From Candidatus Bathyarchaeota archaeon (GTDB lineage: Archaea; Thermoproteota; Bathyarchaeia; Bathyarchaeales; Bathycorpusculaceae), in contig JALHSQ010000020.1 of NCBI GenBank assembly GCA_022865885.1, forward strand, positions 1-34,585: a DNA stretch of 34,585 bases. The letters are read 5' to 3'. The translations under genes were made by a program, and so were the position numbers. Within the stretch, counting starts at the first letter, position 1. Each line of letters starts with the position of its first letter. The notes under the pieces were generated by a model. The model ran no database searches, was not told the DNA's origin, and worked only from the letters and a program-made list of their open reading frames with translations. Below are positions 1 through 9,032 of the stretch, in pieces.

Positions 1-1
1 A

Positions 2-112
2 ATCACTCATCATTCCGAAATCGTAGATGTGGCAGACGTTACGTATACGATTAGAAAGGAAGATGGCTACTCGATGGCTGAACCTAGTCCTCAAAGCGAA
101 GGCGGGCACTAG
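2..112 (+). CDS. C-terminal end of a probable ATPase (gene cut by window edge)
   Basis: One frame is open from the first bases to TAG at 110-112 and gives the last 36 residues of a protein whose body lies outside the window. It begins ITHHSEIVDVADVTYTIRKE. A Thr-His pair followed by an acidic/hydrophobic helix and a short beta strand resembles the H-loop and tail of SMC/Rad50-like ABC ATPases (pattern 'THxxEIxxxAD'). That family match is my inference from a very short stretch. It ends 26 bp before the restriction-modification gene on the same strand, so the two may be cotranscribed. Confidence 0.4.
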   Translation: MTHHSEIVDVADVTYTIRKEDGYSMAEPSPQSEGGH

Positions 113-138
113 GAAAGTTTATTCTGAGTTGTTTCCTA

Positions 139-3100
139 ATGCGTAAGCTAGGTATTCAGTCTTATCGAAAGCACTTTGGTTTATACATGTTTCCAAAACT
201 TGATAAAGAAGAATCAAAGGCAGAGATATTTCAACTTGTTGAGCAATATCTTCGCAACAAAGGTCAATATGAAAATGTGTCGTATAAGGAAGATCAACTT
301 CGCCGGGAATACATCAATAGGTTTTTCAAGTGTTTGGGATGGGATGTTTACAATGAACAAGGATCCGCGGAGCAGTATAAGGAAGTTGTAAGCGAGGATT
401 CTGTCAAAATCGGAAGAACTACAAAAGCCCCGGACTACAGCTTCAGGGTAGGTGGTACAAGGAAATTCTTCGTCGAAGTCAAAAAACCCTCCTTAAAGAT
501 AAAGGAAAATCAAGAGGCAGCGTATCAGCTTCGACGATACGCATGGAATGCCAAGCTCCCTCTCTCAATTCTCACTAACTTCGAAGAATTCGCGGTGTAC
601 GATTGCAGAATCAAACCCAACGTATCAGATAGCTCAAGCGTGAGCAGAATAGAGTACATAACGCTTGAGACGAATACAGAAAAGATCAATGAGATATTCG
701 AAGTGTTCTCAAGGGAGGCTGTTCTTCAAGGAAGTTTCGACAAATTCTCAGAAAGAGGCGGAAGAGGAACCTCTGAAGTAGACGATGAATTTCTGAGAGA
801 AATCGAAGCGTGGAGGGAAAAGTTGGCGAAGAATATTGCGTTGAGGAATGAACGCTTAACAGTTGAAGAACTAAACTTTGCAGTTCAAACAATCATAAAT
901 CGAATGATATTTCTACGAATCGAAGAGGATCGTAGCATAGAACGATATGGAAGACTGCTCGAAATCGTGAAATCCGATGATGTGTATAAGAACCTTGTCC
1001 GATTGTTTCAGGAAGCAAATGGCAAATATGATGCCGGGTTGTTTGACTTAACGAGAGATCGGTTAACTCCAAAGTTGGAAATGGATGACAAGGTTCTAGG
1101 CGAGATCATACCCCGTCTGTACTACCCAGAATCTCCTTACGATTTCTCAGTTATTCGCTCGGATATTCTAGGGCAAGTCTACGAACGATTTCTGGGTAAA
1201 GTAATTCGGCTTACTGAAACTCACCGAGCTAAGGTTGAGGAGAAAGAAGAAGTGAAAAAATCCGGAGGAATATTCTATACTCCGGATTATATTGCCCAAT
1301 ATATAATCAATCGAACGTTAGGCCAACTTACAGAAAACAAGACCCCAGAACAAATATCTTCGTTGAAGGTCTTAGACCCAGCGTGCGGGTCAGGTACCTT
1401 TTTGTTAGAAGCATACCAGTACCTTCTAGATTACCATCTGAACTATTACCTCAGGACAGGCTCGAATAAGCAAAGCACGTCCAATAAACAAGAAGTTGTT
1501 CAAATACAGACCGGTTGGCGGTTGACCACTGCAGAAAGAAAGAGAATCTTGCTGAACAACATCTTTGGGGTAGATATTGATTCACAAGCCGTTGAAGTAA
1601 CGAAGCTCAATTTACTACTCAAATGCCTCGAAGGAGAAAACCAACAAGTATTATACAAGCAATTGAAACTATTCAACGAACGAGTCCTACCAAACATTGA
1701 CAAGAACATCAAATGCGGAAATACGTTAGTTTCGTCAAAGATATTGCGAGGTCAAACAAAGCTGACTAATCTACCTGACTCCGGAGAGATTAATCCATTT
1801 GATTATGAGATTGAATTCAAAGAGGTGATGGAAAAAGGTGGTTTTGACTGCATAATCGGAAACCCCCCGTACATCCGAATACAAAGAATTCCTCATGACG
1901 TTATTGATTATCTTTTTGAAAATTACTCAACGCCGATTAAGAAAAGTGACATTTCACTGATATTTATCGAGAAAGCGCACAAACTCTTGGCAAAGAAGGG
2001 TCTCATTGGCTTCATCTGCTCCTCCCAGTGGATGTCTACGGACTACGGAGAGAGGCTTCGTGAATATCTGGCAGAGGGGTATCTGCAAGAAATCGTTAAT
2101 TTTGGCTCACTCCCAGTTTTCTCGACGGCATCGACGTACCCAGCAATATTCATAATTTCAAAAAGCCCCGGTCAAAAATTCTCTTACAGGATGATCCTAT
2201 CAAAGAATCAACTATCTCTTTACGGTATTCAGAATTCAGGAACAAAGGAAATTGCTACAAAGACGTTACATAGTGCCGCTTGGTCTTTCTCAGAATTTAA
2301 CCTTGTCGAGCACCTAGAAAAAGAGAATATCGAATATGCTCCTCTTTCTCAAATTGGGCATTTCTACATTGGCGCCTTGACGGGCATGGATGAAGTATTC
2401 GTGGTAGACTCGAAAAAAATCCAACAAGAAGGAATCGAGAAGGAAATAGTCCTACCTTATGCTTACAGAGGGGGAAGAAATTGCACCCTTCGGCAAAGTA
2501 ATTCCTCAGGCAAGGATAATCTATCCTTACATCCAGACGACAGATGGAGATTCATTGCTTATGGATGAACACACTCTCAAAGAGAGGCATCCAAACACGT
2601 ATCGATACCTCCTTCAGTTCAAGGAAAAGCTGACAAGACGGAGAGATTCTAGGAAGTTCTATGCCAAAGGAAACCAGTGGTTCCGGTTTCTGCGTCCTGG
2701 AAGATGGACCTATATCACCAAAGAGAAACTCCTGATTAGAGGTTTGGCAAAGGTCTCATGTGTAGGATATCTTGCCAAAAATACTGCATTCAACGGCGCA
2801 AATTGCCCAGCCCTAATACTCGACGGTGCAGATCCAATCACAATAATGGGGATATTGAATTCCAGTTTGATTACGTACTATCTTAGGTCTATATGCCCCC
2901 CTAAGTTACAAGGGTACAGACGTTTCAATGCAAACAATCTAAATAGAATCCCTATACCTCAAGGAAGGGAAGACCTCTTATCAAGAATTTCGAAACTAGC
3001 ACAAGAATTGATGGAGCTATGTGCAATTGAAGAACAGAAAATGACTCCGTTTGAAACAGAAAAGGTCGAGAGGCAAACAAGGTATAAGAAAAATGAAACC

Positions 3101-3184
3101 GACGAGCTAGTGTTTGATCTGTACTCACTTTCTGCCAAAGACAAGGATGTTGTCTTGGCTGAAATCAAATCTTTTTCTAATTAG
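139..3184 (+). CDS. Type IIG restriction-modification enzyme (Eco57I-like), interrupted by a frameshift
   Basis: This is a fused nuclease / N6-adenine methyltransferase / DNA-recognition protein. The N-terminus carries a PD-(D/E)xK site (P98-D99, then E113-V-K115). The methyltransferase has motif I DPACGSG at 413-419 and catalytic NPPY at 575-578. The C-terminal part looks like a TaqI-type target-recognition domain. The first frame stops at 2568, but the family sequence continues in the next frame to 3184. The switch falls at a GGGGG run (2470-2474): removing one G joins ...PYAYRG to EEIAPFGKV without a break and gives about 1014 residues, the usual size for this family. As written, the product loses most of its recognition domain. 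It could be a sequencing error, a real inactivating mutation or slippage. The start is uncertain: ATG 139 or ATG 187, neither with a good ribosome site. Confidence 0.88.
2470..2474 (+). other. G5 run where the R-M gene changes frame
   Basis: Five consecutive G (AGAGGGGGAAG) sit where the conserved reading frame of the type IIG enzyme moves from the frame of 139-2568 to the frame of 2459-3184. Four G would restore one continuous reading frame. The run is short for classical phase variation. Confidence 0.75.
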
Positions 3185-3229
3185 CATACGCCAGACATGA
3201 TACAAAACACTGGCATGGCACGTCTTCTC

Positions 3230-3391
3230 TCATGTCGAACCGCCAGCCCACAAAAAGCGCGCATAGCATGTAATGTACTTGCCGCAACGTGCACATGGTG
3301 CATTATCTTGCAAGGATGTCCCTGAGTCATAAGTAGCTCCTTCGATATTTACCTTGCTCGGTATCTCCTCGAGCGCGCACTTCGTGCGCAA
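3230..3391 (-). CDS. Small cysteine-rich protein, 53 aa (zinc-ribbon-like), unknown
   Basis: A minus-strand frame opens with TTG at 3389-3391 and ends with TGA at 3230-3232. A GAGAGGT ribosome site lies 6-7 bases before the TTG, which is the main reason to believe the start. The product has C5 near the N-terminus and a compact CARCGKYITCYAR cluster (C-x2-C-x5-C) near the C-terminus that could hold a metal. It lies in the interval between the R-M gene and the orphan nuclease, on the opposite strand. The +1 frame just upstream also looks protein-like, so this may be the remnant of a longer gene rather than a complete small protein. I do not recognise a family. Confidence 0.35.
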   Translation of the reverse strand: MRTKCALEEIPSKVNIEGATYDSGTSLQDNAPCARCGKYITCYARFLWAGGST

Positions 3392-3392
3392 C
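3378..3392. repeat. Short perfect hairpin GCGCAC-TTC-GTGCGC
   Basis: A 6-bp inverted repeat with a 3-base spacer lies at the 5' end of the minus-strand 53-aa frame. It could form an RNA hairpin near that start in either direction. No T-run follows, so it is not a convincing terminator. Confidence 0.3.
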
Positions 3393-3470
3393 AGTCAACC
3401 TCTCTGCAACCTCAGTTCTTGAGGTCTTTCTGTTTCTGAGTAATTTTCTAACAACGCGAAACCCAAGATA

Positions 3471-4106
3471 ATGGTTAAATTCTTGATTATACTACCTCAT
3501 TTCAAAGAAGTCAGAGTTGATAAAGTGGCGTGCGAAAAAAGTCTTGAACTGCTAATTGCTGATTTCAGGAAAACTCTGGACAACCATGAGGAACTTCTCA
3601 AGTCCTTTTGCAGACACGGTGTGCAATTAGAAGGTTGGCTGAAAGGAGAGCTACTATACTTCTTGGACAATGAGAGGAAACAGAAGATTATTATCGATTT
3701 TGATAGAGAAGTTGCTCTAGGCAAGGAGATAGGGAAAGTAGATCTTAGACTCACGTTGTCGGCACCTTCCGGCTTTACTGATGCTTGGATCGAGTTGAAA
3801 TATTGGTTGATTGGGCATCAAAGAGGATCTTCGTATAATGCCAGTTTCTATTTTGGAGACCCAACCTCCGTAGGAATCAGTATAGATGCTGGGAAATTGC
3901 TGAGAATTCCAAATGGTTTGAGATACATTCTAGTACTCGCTGTCGCGAATCCTAGCTCAGATGATTGGTCAACTGGCGTTGAAAAATTCAACAGCAAATT
4001 CTCACCTCTTCATCTCACAAGTATCACTGATCCTGAAGACTTCCCAGAATCATACTTCCTTGGTTTGCTGAATGTTGCATCAACAAGGAAAGAAAAACTA
4101 ATCTGA
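3471..4106 (+). CDS. Orphan PD-(D/E)xK nuclease-like protein, 211 aa
   Basis: I do not recognise a named family. The layout of acidic residues fits a restriction-endonuclease-like core: E60 in a helix (GWLKGELLYFLD), then D91 in a strand (GKVDLRLTL), then E108-L-K110 in the next strand (AWIELKYW), the classic D...ExK arrangement with about 16 residues between. An Arg/Gly segment follows (GHQRGSS). The C-terminal half is a mix of alternating strands and helices without other motifs. It has no membrane segment or signal peptide. It sits 286 bp after the type IIG gene on the same strand, which supports a role in DNA cleavage or defence. The nuclease call is inference from motif spacing, and the start (ATG 3471) has no clear ribosome site. 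Confidence 0.5.
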   Translation: MVKFLIILPHFKEVRVDKVACEKSLELLIADFRKTLDNHEELLKSFCRHGVQLEGWLKGELLYFLDNERKQKIIIDFDREVALGKEIGKVDLRLTLSAPSGFTDAWIELKYWLIGHQRGSSYNASFYFGDPTSVGISIDAGKLLRIPNGLRYILVLAVANPSSDDWSTGVEKFNSKFSPLHLTSITDPEDFPESYFLGLLNVASTRKEKLI

Positions 4107-4166
4107 AGTGAACCGGACCACACTAAAGCGCGCGTCATTTCTAGTCAAACGATCTTCTGTTTCTTC

Positions 4167-4649
4167 TCAATGTCTTTTCATGTGTTCAATCGTCTCGCCA
4201 TAGAGCTTTTCAAAATGCTGTCCGAAGGTTTCATCGCCTTTTTCTTTCCTCGAAGACAATATCCAAGGAGCAAGCTTCTTCCAGTTTGACACAATATAAG
4301 GGCCAAGCCGATCAATAATCACATCGAAATCTACGAACTTCTTTTCAACCATAAAGCCTACCTGCTCAAAAAAAGCAGTAACCTCAAAGGGGTAGTCTCT
4401 CACATCATAACTTGTATCTTCTTGGGCCTTGTATTTCTCGTAATCCTCAAACTGGAATTCCTCTTCAATCCATCTAAAAGCTCTATGAAGCCTATCATTC
4501 TCTGCCCACTCAAATAGCTTCATCGAAATCTCAAGGTTTTTGTGCTTCTCCATATGCCTAAGCTGAAGCAGTATGAAGATGGTTGCGGAAACCCCAGCCA
4601 CTGCAGAGGAAACAGCCGCCCACTCTGTCAGTGTCACCAATTTGATCAA
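4167..4649 (-). CDS. DUF4760-like protein with one N-terminal membrane helix
   Basis: A protein of about 160 residues. Residues 9-30 form one hydrophobic helix (AAVSSAVAGVSATIFILLQL), followed by a soluble helical domain rich in Trp, Phe and Glu. The order 'FEWAENDRLHRAFRWIEEE', 'FFEQVGFMVEKKFVDFDVI', 'W..LAPWI' and a terminal 'HFEKLYGE' matches my memory of DUF4760 and related small membrane-anchored proteins, often found in accessory or defence islands. Biochemical function is unknown. The start is TTG 4647-4649. A GTG four codons in (4637) is an alternative, and neither has a strong ribosome site. It is convergent with the nuclease-like gene and diverges from htpX. Confidence 0.6.
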   Translation of the reverse strand: MIKLVTLTEWAAVSSAVAGVSATIFILLQLRHMEKHKNLEISMKLFEWAENDRLHRAFRWIEEEFQFEDYEKYKAQEDTSYDVRDYPFEVTAFFEQVGFMVEKKFVDFDVIIDRLGPYIVSNWKKLAPWILSSRKEKGDETFGQHFEKLYGETIEHMKRH

Positions 4650-4834
4650 GCCCCAACAAGCTAAGCATGAACCGCCATATTAGAGTTAAGCAACTAGCAA
4701 GCAGCCAAACTCTTAATTGCACGTATCCAGACAAATCTCCGTCCCATCAGAGACAAACTGTAAGTATCCAGAGGATAGCCTTCGAAAACTTTAACCCATC
4801 CCGACTCAAGTCATATTGATCGAAAAGTGAGACA

Positions 4835-5872
4835 ATGGCAAGACTCGGCCAGTTGAAAATCGCGATGGGAACCTCAATATTCATAGTGGCCTTTGTCTTC
4901 GCCGTGTTCTTGGCAGCCATAATGTTCATAATACAACTCTCCTTCATCTACGCGCTAATAGGCACAGTCCTCTTCGTTTCATTACAGTATCTCATAGGCC
5001 CAGCTATTGTCGCCGCCTCGACTCGACTGCGATACTTGAAACCCGGCGAAAACCCTTGGCTTGAGAAAACAGTAAAGGATTTAGCAGACAAAAGCACAAT
5101 CAAAATGCCAAAACTCGCAACAGTTCCAGACAACACACCAAACGCTTTCGTCTTCGGCAGAACAGCCAACAGCGCCACCCTAGCAGTCCACGAAGGACTT
5201 CTGAGAAACCTGAACGAGAACGAAGTAAGAGGCGTCATCGGCCACGAATTGGGACACATCAAACATAAGGACTACATCGTGATGACCTTAATTTCAGCAC
5301 TGCCACTAGTCGCATACTTGATAGCGCGTGGAACATGGCAAGTAGCATGGTTCGCACGAGGATCATCAAGAGACAGAGACGAGGGCAGCATGAGAGCAGC
5401 CCTGTTCGCCATTGGCGCACTCTCCTACGTAGTCTACATCATCTCACTCTTGTTTGTGATGAGACTCAGCAGACTACGAGAACACTACGCCGACGCATAC
5501 TCAGCCTACGCAACGGGTTCACCTAGAAGCCTAGAAAGTGCACTAACCAAGATCACCTACGGATTGTCACTCTCATCGAAGCCACCTTCAGGCGCCAGAG
5601 CCTTCTACATAGGCGACCCCGCACAGGCCAAACGGGAAATCGCAGAGATAGTGGACAAGAAAGAAGAATACGACTTGGATCATGACGGAGTCCTCGATGA
5701 GCATGAATTGGAACTAGCTATGGAAAAAGAGGCTAAGTCCACCTGGTCAAAGATGAACAGCTTGTTCTCCACGCACCCGCCAACTTTCAGGCGCATACTG
5801 CTGCTGCGTGAAATAGAAGAAGAAATGGAAAAAGGAAGATACACAAGCGATCGCATTTACGCCCGCATCTAG
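4835..5872 (+). CDS. htpX: HtpX-family membrane zinc metalloprotease (M48B) with an EF-hand loop
   Basis: A membrane protease that degrades damaged membrane proteins. Two N-terminal hydrophobic helices (about 10-32 and 36-60) precede the catalytic HELGH at 137-141. Two more hydrophobic segments (about 149-164 and 188-209) lead to the third zinc ligand, E216 in REHYADAY. The conserved FSTHPPTFRRI follows at 311-321. The length of 345 is slightly long for the family because of an acidic insertion: residues 280-291 read D-L-D-H-D-G-V-L-D-E-H-E, a full match to the 12-residue EF-hand calcium loop. The ATG at 4835 follows a weak GTGAGA ribosome site. It is monocistronic by context, with thyX starting 75 bp later after its own promoter-like sequence. 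Confidence 0.92.
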   Translation: MARLGQLKIAMGTSIFIVAFVFAVFLAAIMFIIQLSFIYALIGTVLFVSLQYLIGPAIVAASTRLRYLKPGENPWLEKTVKDLADKSTIKMPKLATVPDNTPNAFVFGRTANSATLAVHEGLLRNLNENEVRGVIGHELGHIKHKDYIVMTLISALPLVAYLIARGTWQVAWFARGSSRDRDEGSMRAALFAIGALSYVVYIISLLFVMRLSRLREHYADAYSAYATGSPRSLESALTKITYGLSLSSKPPSGARAFYIGDPAQAKREIAEIVDKKEEYDLDHDGVLDEHELELAMEKEAKSTWSKMNSLFSTHPPTFRRILLLREIEEEMEKGRYTSDRIYARI

Positions 5873-5899
5873 AAGCAGAACCGATTCAAAGAGATATGC

Positions 5900-5909
5900 A
5901 TAAAATACA
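5900..5909 (+). promoter_or_regulatory. Possible TATA box for thyX
   Basis: ATAAAATACA lies about 31-40 bp before the GAGGTGAGG ribosome site (5932-5940) and about 48 bp before the TTG start. This spacing matches the other promoters in this window. The call rests on position and composition alone. Confidence 0.35.
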
Positions 5910-5947
5910 TCTACTATACCGATGCTAGAGTGAGGTGAGGTTCAGAA

Positions 5948-6646
5948 TTGAAGGTCAAGCTTCTTCGTTACACGGCAGACGCTGAACGACTATGTGGAAC
6001 TGCAGCTCTGACGACAATAAAGAGCGGGCATCCATCAGAGATATTCGAAGGAATAGATCCAGACAACGCCAAAAGAATAATAAGGAAAGTCACTGGTTAC
6101 GGACACGGCTCTGTGATTGAACACGCATCATTTACCTTCAGCATAGAAGATGCATCGCGAGCCATGACACATCAACTTGTCAGGCACAGAATTGCGTCAT
6201 ATACGCAGCAAAGTCAACGCTACGTAGCATATGACACACTAGCCGATTATGTGACCCCACCAAGCATAACTGCGGACCCTGAAGCAAAGAAAGTCTTTAG
6301 CAGTACATTGAAAAACATCTCAGAAACATACCAAGCTCTTCTGAAGATGGGAGTCCCGAAAGAAGATGCGAGATTCATCCTTCCAAACGCCGCAAAAACA
6401 AACATAATCGTAACCATGAATGCCCGAGAACTCCGGCACTTCTTCAAAGTACGCTGTTGCGCACGAGCACAATGGGAAATGAGACAAGCTGCGACTGAAA
6501 TGCTGAAACAAGCAAAAAAGGCTACGCCCGCACTATTTGAGAATGCAGGTCCTTCATGCGTGGAATTGGGCTTCTGTTCAGAAGGAAAAATGAAGCCTGC
6601 AGAGTGCAGCGTAACAGAGACGAGGAAAACATTCCAAAACTTGTAG
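5948..6646 (+). CDS. thyX: Flavin-dependent thymidylate synthase ThyX
   Basis: Makes dTMP from dUMP using a methylene-folate/pterin donor and FAD-bound hydride. The signature RHR-x7-S is present: R79-H80-R81 and S89 in RHRIASYTQQSQR. SVIEHASFTF (55-64) and the C-terminal NARELRHFF region are also typical. Its 232 residues are normal for the family. TTG at 5948-5950 is chosen because GAGGTGAGG ends 7 bases before it. The gene ends 4 bp before the longest possible frame of the downstream CofE-like gene, so the two are probably cotranscribed. Confidence 0.95.
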   Translation: MKVKLLRYTADAERLCGTAALTTIKSGHPSEIFEGIDPDNAKRIIRKVTGYGHGSVIEHASFTFSIEDASRAMTHQLVRHRIASYTQQSQRYVAYDTLADYVTPPSITADPEAKKVFSSTLKNISETYQALLKMGVPKEDARFILPNAAKTNIIVTMNARELRHFFKVRCCARAQWEMRQAATEMLKQAKKATPALFENAGPSCVELGFCSEGKMKPAECSVTETRKTFQNL

Positions 6647-6674
6647 CGATTTGAGTGGACGACAAGAAAATGCG

Positions 6675-7523
6675 ATGCTAATGGTGAAGTATCGGGTTCT
6701 AGTAGTTACCACAGAGTATTGGAAGCCAGGAGACAGCTATTTACAGAGCATAGTCGATGGAGTCAAGGGAAAAATCGCGGACGGAGACTTCGTCGTCATA
6801 TCCGAAAAGGCGATTTCAACTGCACTGGGCAACATCGTTGATGAAAGCGTTATCAAGCCTAGCCTGTCAGCAAGGTTCATTGCCAAGTACTGGATGCGAG
6901 TTGTGTGGGGTTATTTTCTAGGCCCATTGTGCGATTTTCGGAAAAAACTACTCCAAGCTCTCCGTAATTTTCCATTGAAGCAGGGTAGCGCTCACAAACA
7001 AGTGGCTTTGCAGTATTCCGGTCTCTTGCAAGCTCTAATGTTTGGTTCAGAGGGAGGCATTGATGGAAGCAATCTACCGTATTCCTACGTATGTCTGCCA
7101 TTGAGAAACGCAAATGACGTAGCTCAGGAAATACGCGGTCTATTGTCGTCAACGTTGCAGAGGAATGTTTTCACAATGATCGTGGACACTGACAAAACGT
7201 ATTCGTTCAGGAATTTCCATTTTACACCAAGACCAACACCAGTAGGCAGCATTCATTCATTCGGCGGAGTATTCGCCTATACGATGGGGCGAATGCTCAG
7301 ACTCAAGAGGAGAGCGACGCCTATTGCGGTGGCAGGATGTAAGATCTCCGTTGAAGACTCTTTGGAAATCGCTCAAGCTGCAAACAAAGCTAGAGGTTTT
7401 GGTGCAGGAAGGACTGTGTGGGATATGGCAGAGAGATTAGAAGTAGAGGTGGACAAGGTAAGCTGGGAAATGCTGATGACAGTAAAGCATAAACCTATAG
7501 TGATTGTTAGAAGCAAAAGGTGA
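6675..7523 (+). CDS. Coenzyme F420-0:L-glutamate ligase-like protein (CofE family)
   Basis: Matches the F420 ligase fold (PF01996 type). Near the N-terminus there is a 'KPGDSYLQSIVDGVKGKIADGD' segment, then FVVISEKAIS, which corresponds to the 'DGDVLVVTSKVVS' core of CofE. The mid-protein GGIDGSNLPYSYV corresponds to the CofE 'GIDxSNVP' metal-site motif. The later CofE motif 'TDSFGRPWR' is replaced by VDTDKTYSFRNF, and the C-terminal GVFAYTMGRML / ANKARGFGAGRTVWD segments differ from classic CofE. It may therefore act on another acceptor or be a paralogue. ATG 6675 or 6681 is preferred over the longer TTG 6651, but no clear ribosome site decides. It lies between thyX and the acyl-CoA synthetase gene on one strand. 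Confidence 0.65.
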   Translation: MLMVKYRVLVVTTEYWKPGDSYLQSIVDGVKGKIADGDFVVISEKAISTALGNIVDESVIKPSLSARFIAKYWMRVVWGYFLGPLCDFRKKLLQALRNFPLKQGSAHKQVALQYSGLLQALMFGSEGGIDGSNLPYSYVCLPLRNANDVAQEIRGLLSSTLQRNVFTMIVDTDKTYSFRNFHFTPRPTPVGSIHSFGGVFAYTMGRMLRLKRRATPIAVAGCKISVEDSLEIAQAANKARGFGAGRTVWDMAERLEVEVDKVSWEMLMTVKHKPIVIVRSKR

Positions 7524-7531
7524 AAAACACA

Positions 7532-9028
7532 ATGGAAACATCAGTCAAACAACTCGAAGCCTTCTTCAACCCAAGCTCAATCGCCGTCGTGGGAGCAACA
7601 AAACGGATAAACAAGGCAGGACATGTGATCTTCAAGAATTTTGTGGAGAACAAGAGACGGGGAGTCTTCAAAGGAGAGATCTTCCCTGTCAATCCCTGCG
7701 AAGACTCCATACTGGGGGTCCAATGCTATCGCACGGTAACTGATGTTCCAGGAAAACTTGACTTGGTAGTCATCGTAGTGCCAGCAAAGATTGTTCCAAG
7801 CATAATGAAAGACGCAGCGACCAAGAAAGCGAAGACGGTTGTCATAATCAGTTCTGGATTCGGCGAGATCGGAAATCACGAGCTTGAAAATCAGGTTGTA
7901 GCCATAGCCAAGAAAGCTGGCATACGCATCCTCGGACCGAACTGTCTAGGAGTATACGATTCAAGAACAGGCGTAGACATGCTGTTCCTCCCAGAAACCA
8001 AGATACTAACGACGGGAGACGAAGTAATCGCTACGCCACGCCCAATACCCGGAGACATAGCGATAGTCACGCAAAGCGGAGCTTTCGGTGTTGCAGCACT
8101 AGACTACCTAACAGGACGACAGATTGGGATCAGCAAATTCGTAAGCTTCGGCAACAAGTGCGACGTAACAGAAACAGAAATGCTACACTACTTACTGTAC
8201 GACGAAGAAACCAAAGTAATACTACTATACGTAGAAGACATAAAAACCGGCAGGGAATTCCTCCAAGTAGCCAAAAAGGTCACAAGAAAGAAACCTATTG
8301 TGGCTATTAAATCTGGCAGAACAGAGGCAGGAGCAAGAGCAGCAGCCTCGCACACAGGCGCCATCGCAGGCTCAGATAGGATATACGACACAGTTTTCGC
8401 GCAAACAGGGGTTTTCAGAGCGAAGGACATGGAGGAGTTCTTCGACGCTGGAAAAGCACTAGCCATGCAGCCACCTGCCAATGGCTTAAACGTGGGACTA
8501 ATAACAGACGCTGGCGGCCCAGGCATAATGGCTGTAGATGAATGTGTACTCAAAGGGCTAATCGTGAAACGATTCTCTGAGAAAACAGTCTTGAAATTCG
8601 AAAAGCTGAAAGACGAAGGGAAGCTTCCAAAATTCGCGACAAACCTTAATCCTGTGGACATAACTGGTTCGGCAACGTCTGAAATGTTCGAATGCGCAGC
8701 GGAAATCCTCTTTCAAGATCACGAAATCAACGGTATAGTAATGCTTGGTCTACATCACACACCGGCCCTCCAAGAAGACTATATCGATAGAGTAGCGAGA
8801 GTTGCTAGCAAACATAACAAACCCATAGTAGCTTGCGACATCGGAGAAACGGAGATGGCTTTGCACACTCGTTCAAGGTTTGACAAGTTAGATATACCAG
8901 CTTATGGTTCACCAGAGGACGCTGCAAGAGCTATGAATGCCCTTATGAGGTATGGCCAATACCTAAAGCAGAACAAGCTTTTCACAACATATCTGCAAGC
9001 GTTTATGAAAGCTAAACGGAAACAGTAG
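7532..9028 (+). CDS. ADP-forming acyl-CoA synthetase, alpha subunit (ACD-type)
   Basis: The alpha subunit of ADP-forming acetyl/acyl-CoA synthetase, which converts acyl-CoA, ADP and phosphate to acid, ATP and CoA. A CoA-binding Rossmann domain (NPSSIAVVGATKR, later SSGFGEIG and GPNCLGVYD) is followed by two succinyl-CoA-ligase-like domains. The phosphohistidine lies in ASHTGAIAG (His about 274 from this start). Its 498 residues are a little longer than typical separate alpha subunits. The ATP-grasp beta subunit is not fused and not in this window. ATG 7532 is preferred over GTG 7520 because AAAGGTG (7516-7522) is correctly spaced only for the ATG. It is convergent with the riboflavin kinase gene, with 4 bp between the stops. 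Confidence 0.9.
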   Translation: METSVKQLEAFFNPSSIAVVGATKRINKAGHVIFKNFVENKRRGVFKGEIFPVNPCEDSILGVQCYRTVTDVPGKLDLVVIVVPAKIVPSIMKDAATKKAKTVVIISSGFGEIGNHELENQVVAIAKKAGIRILGPNCLGVYDSRTGVDMLFLPETKILTTGDEVIATPRPIPGDIAIVTQSGAFGVAALDYLTGRQIGISKFVSFGNKCDVTETEMLHYLLYDEETKVILLYVEDIKTGREFLQVAKKVTRKKPIVAIKSGRTEAGARAAASHTGAIAGSDRIYDTVFAQTGVFRAKDMEEFFDAGKALAMQPPANGLNVGLITDAGGPGIMAVDECVLKGLIVKRFSEKTVLKFEKLKDEGKLPKFATNLNPVDITGSATSEMFECAAEILFQDHEINGIVMLGLHHTPALQEDYIDRVARVASKHNKPIVACDIGETEMALHTRSRFDKLDIPAYGSPEDAARAMNALMRYGQYLKQNKLFTTYLQAFMKAKRKQ

Positions 9029-9032
9029 TCGA

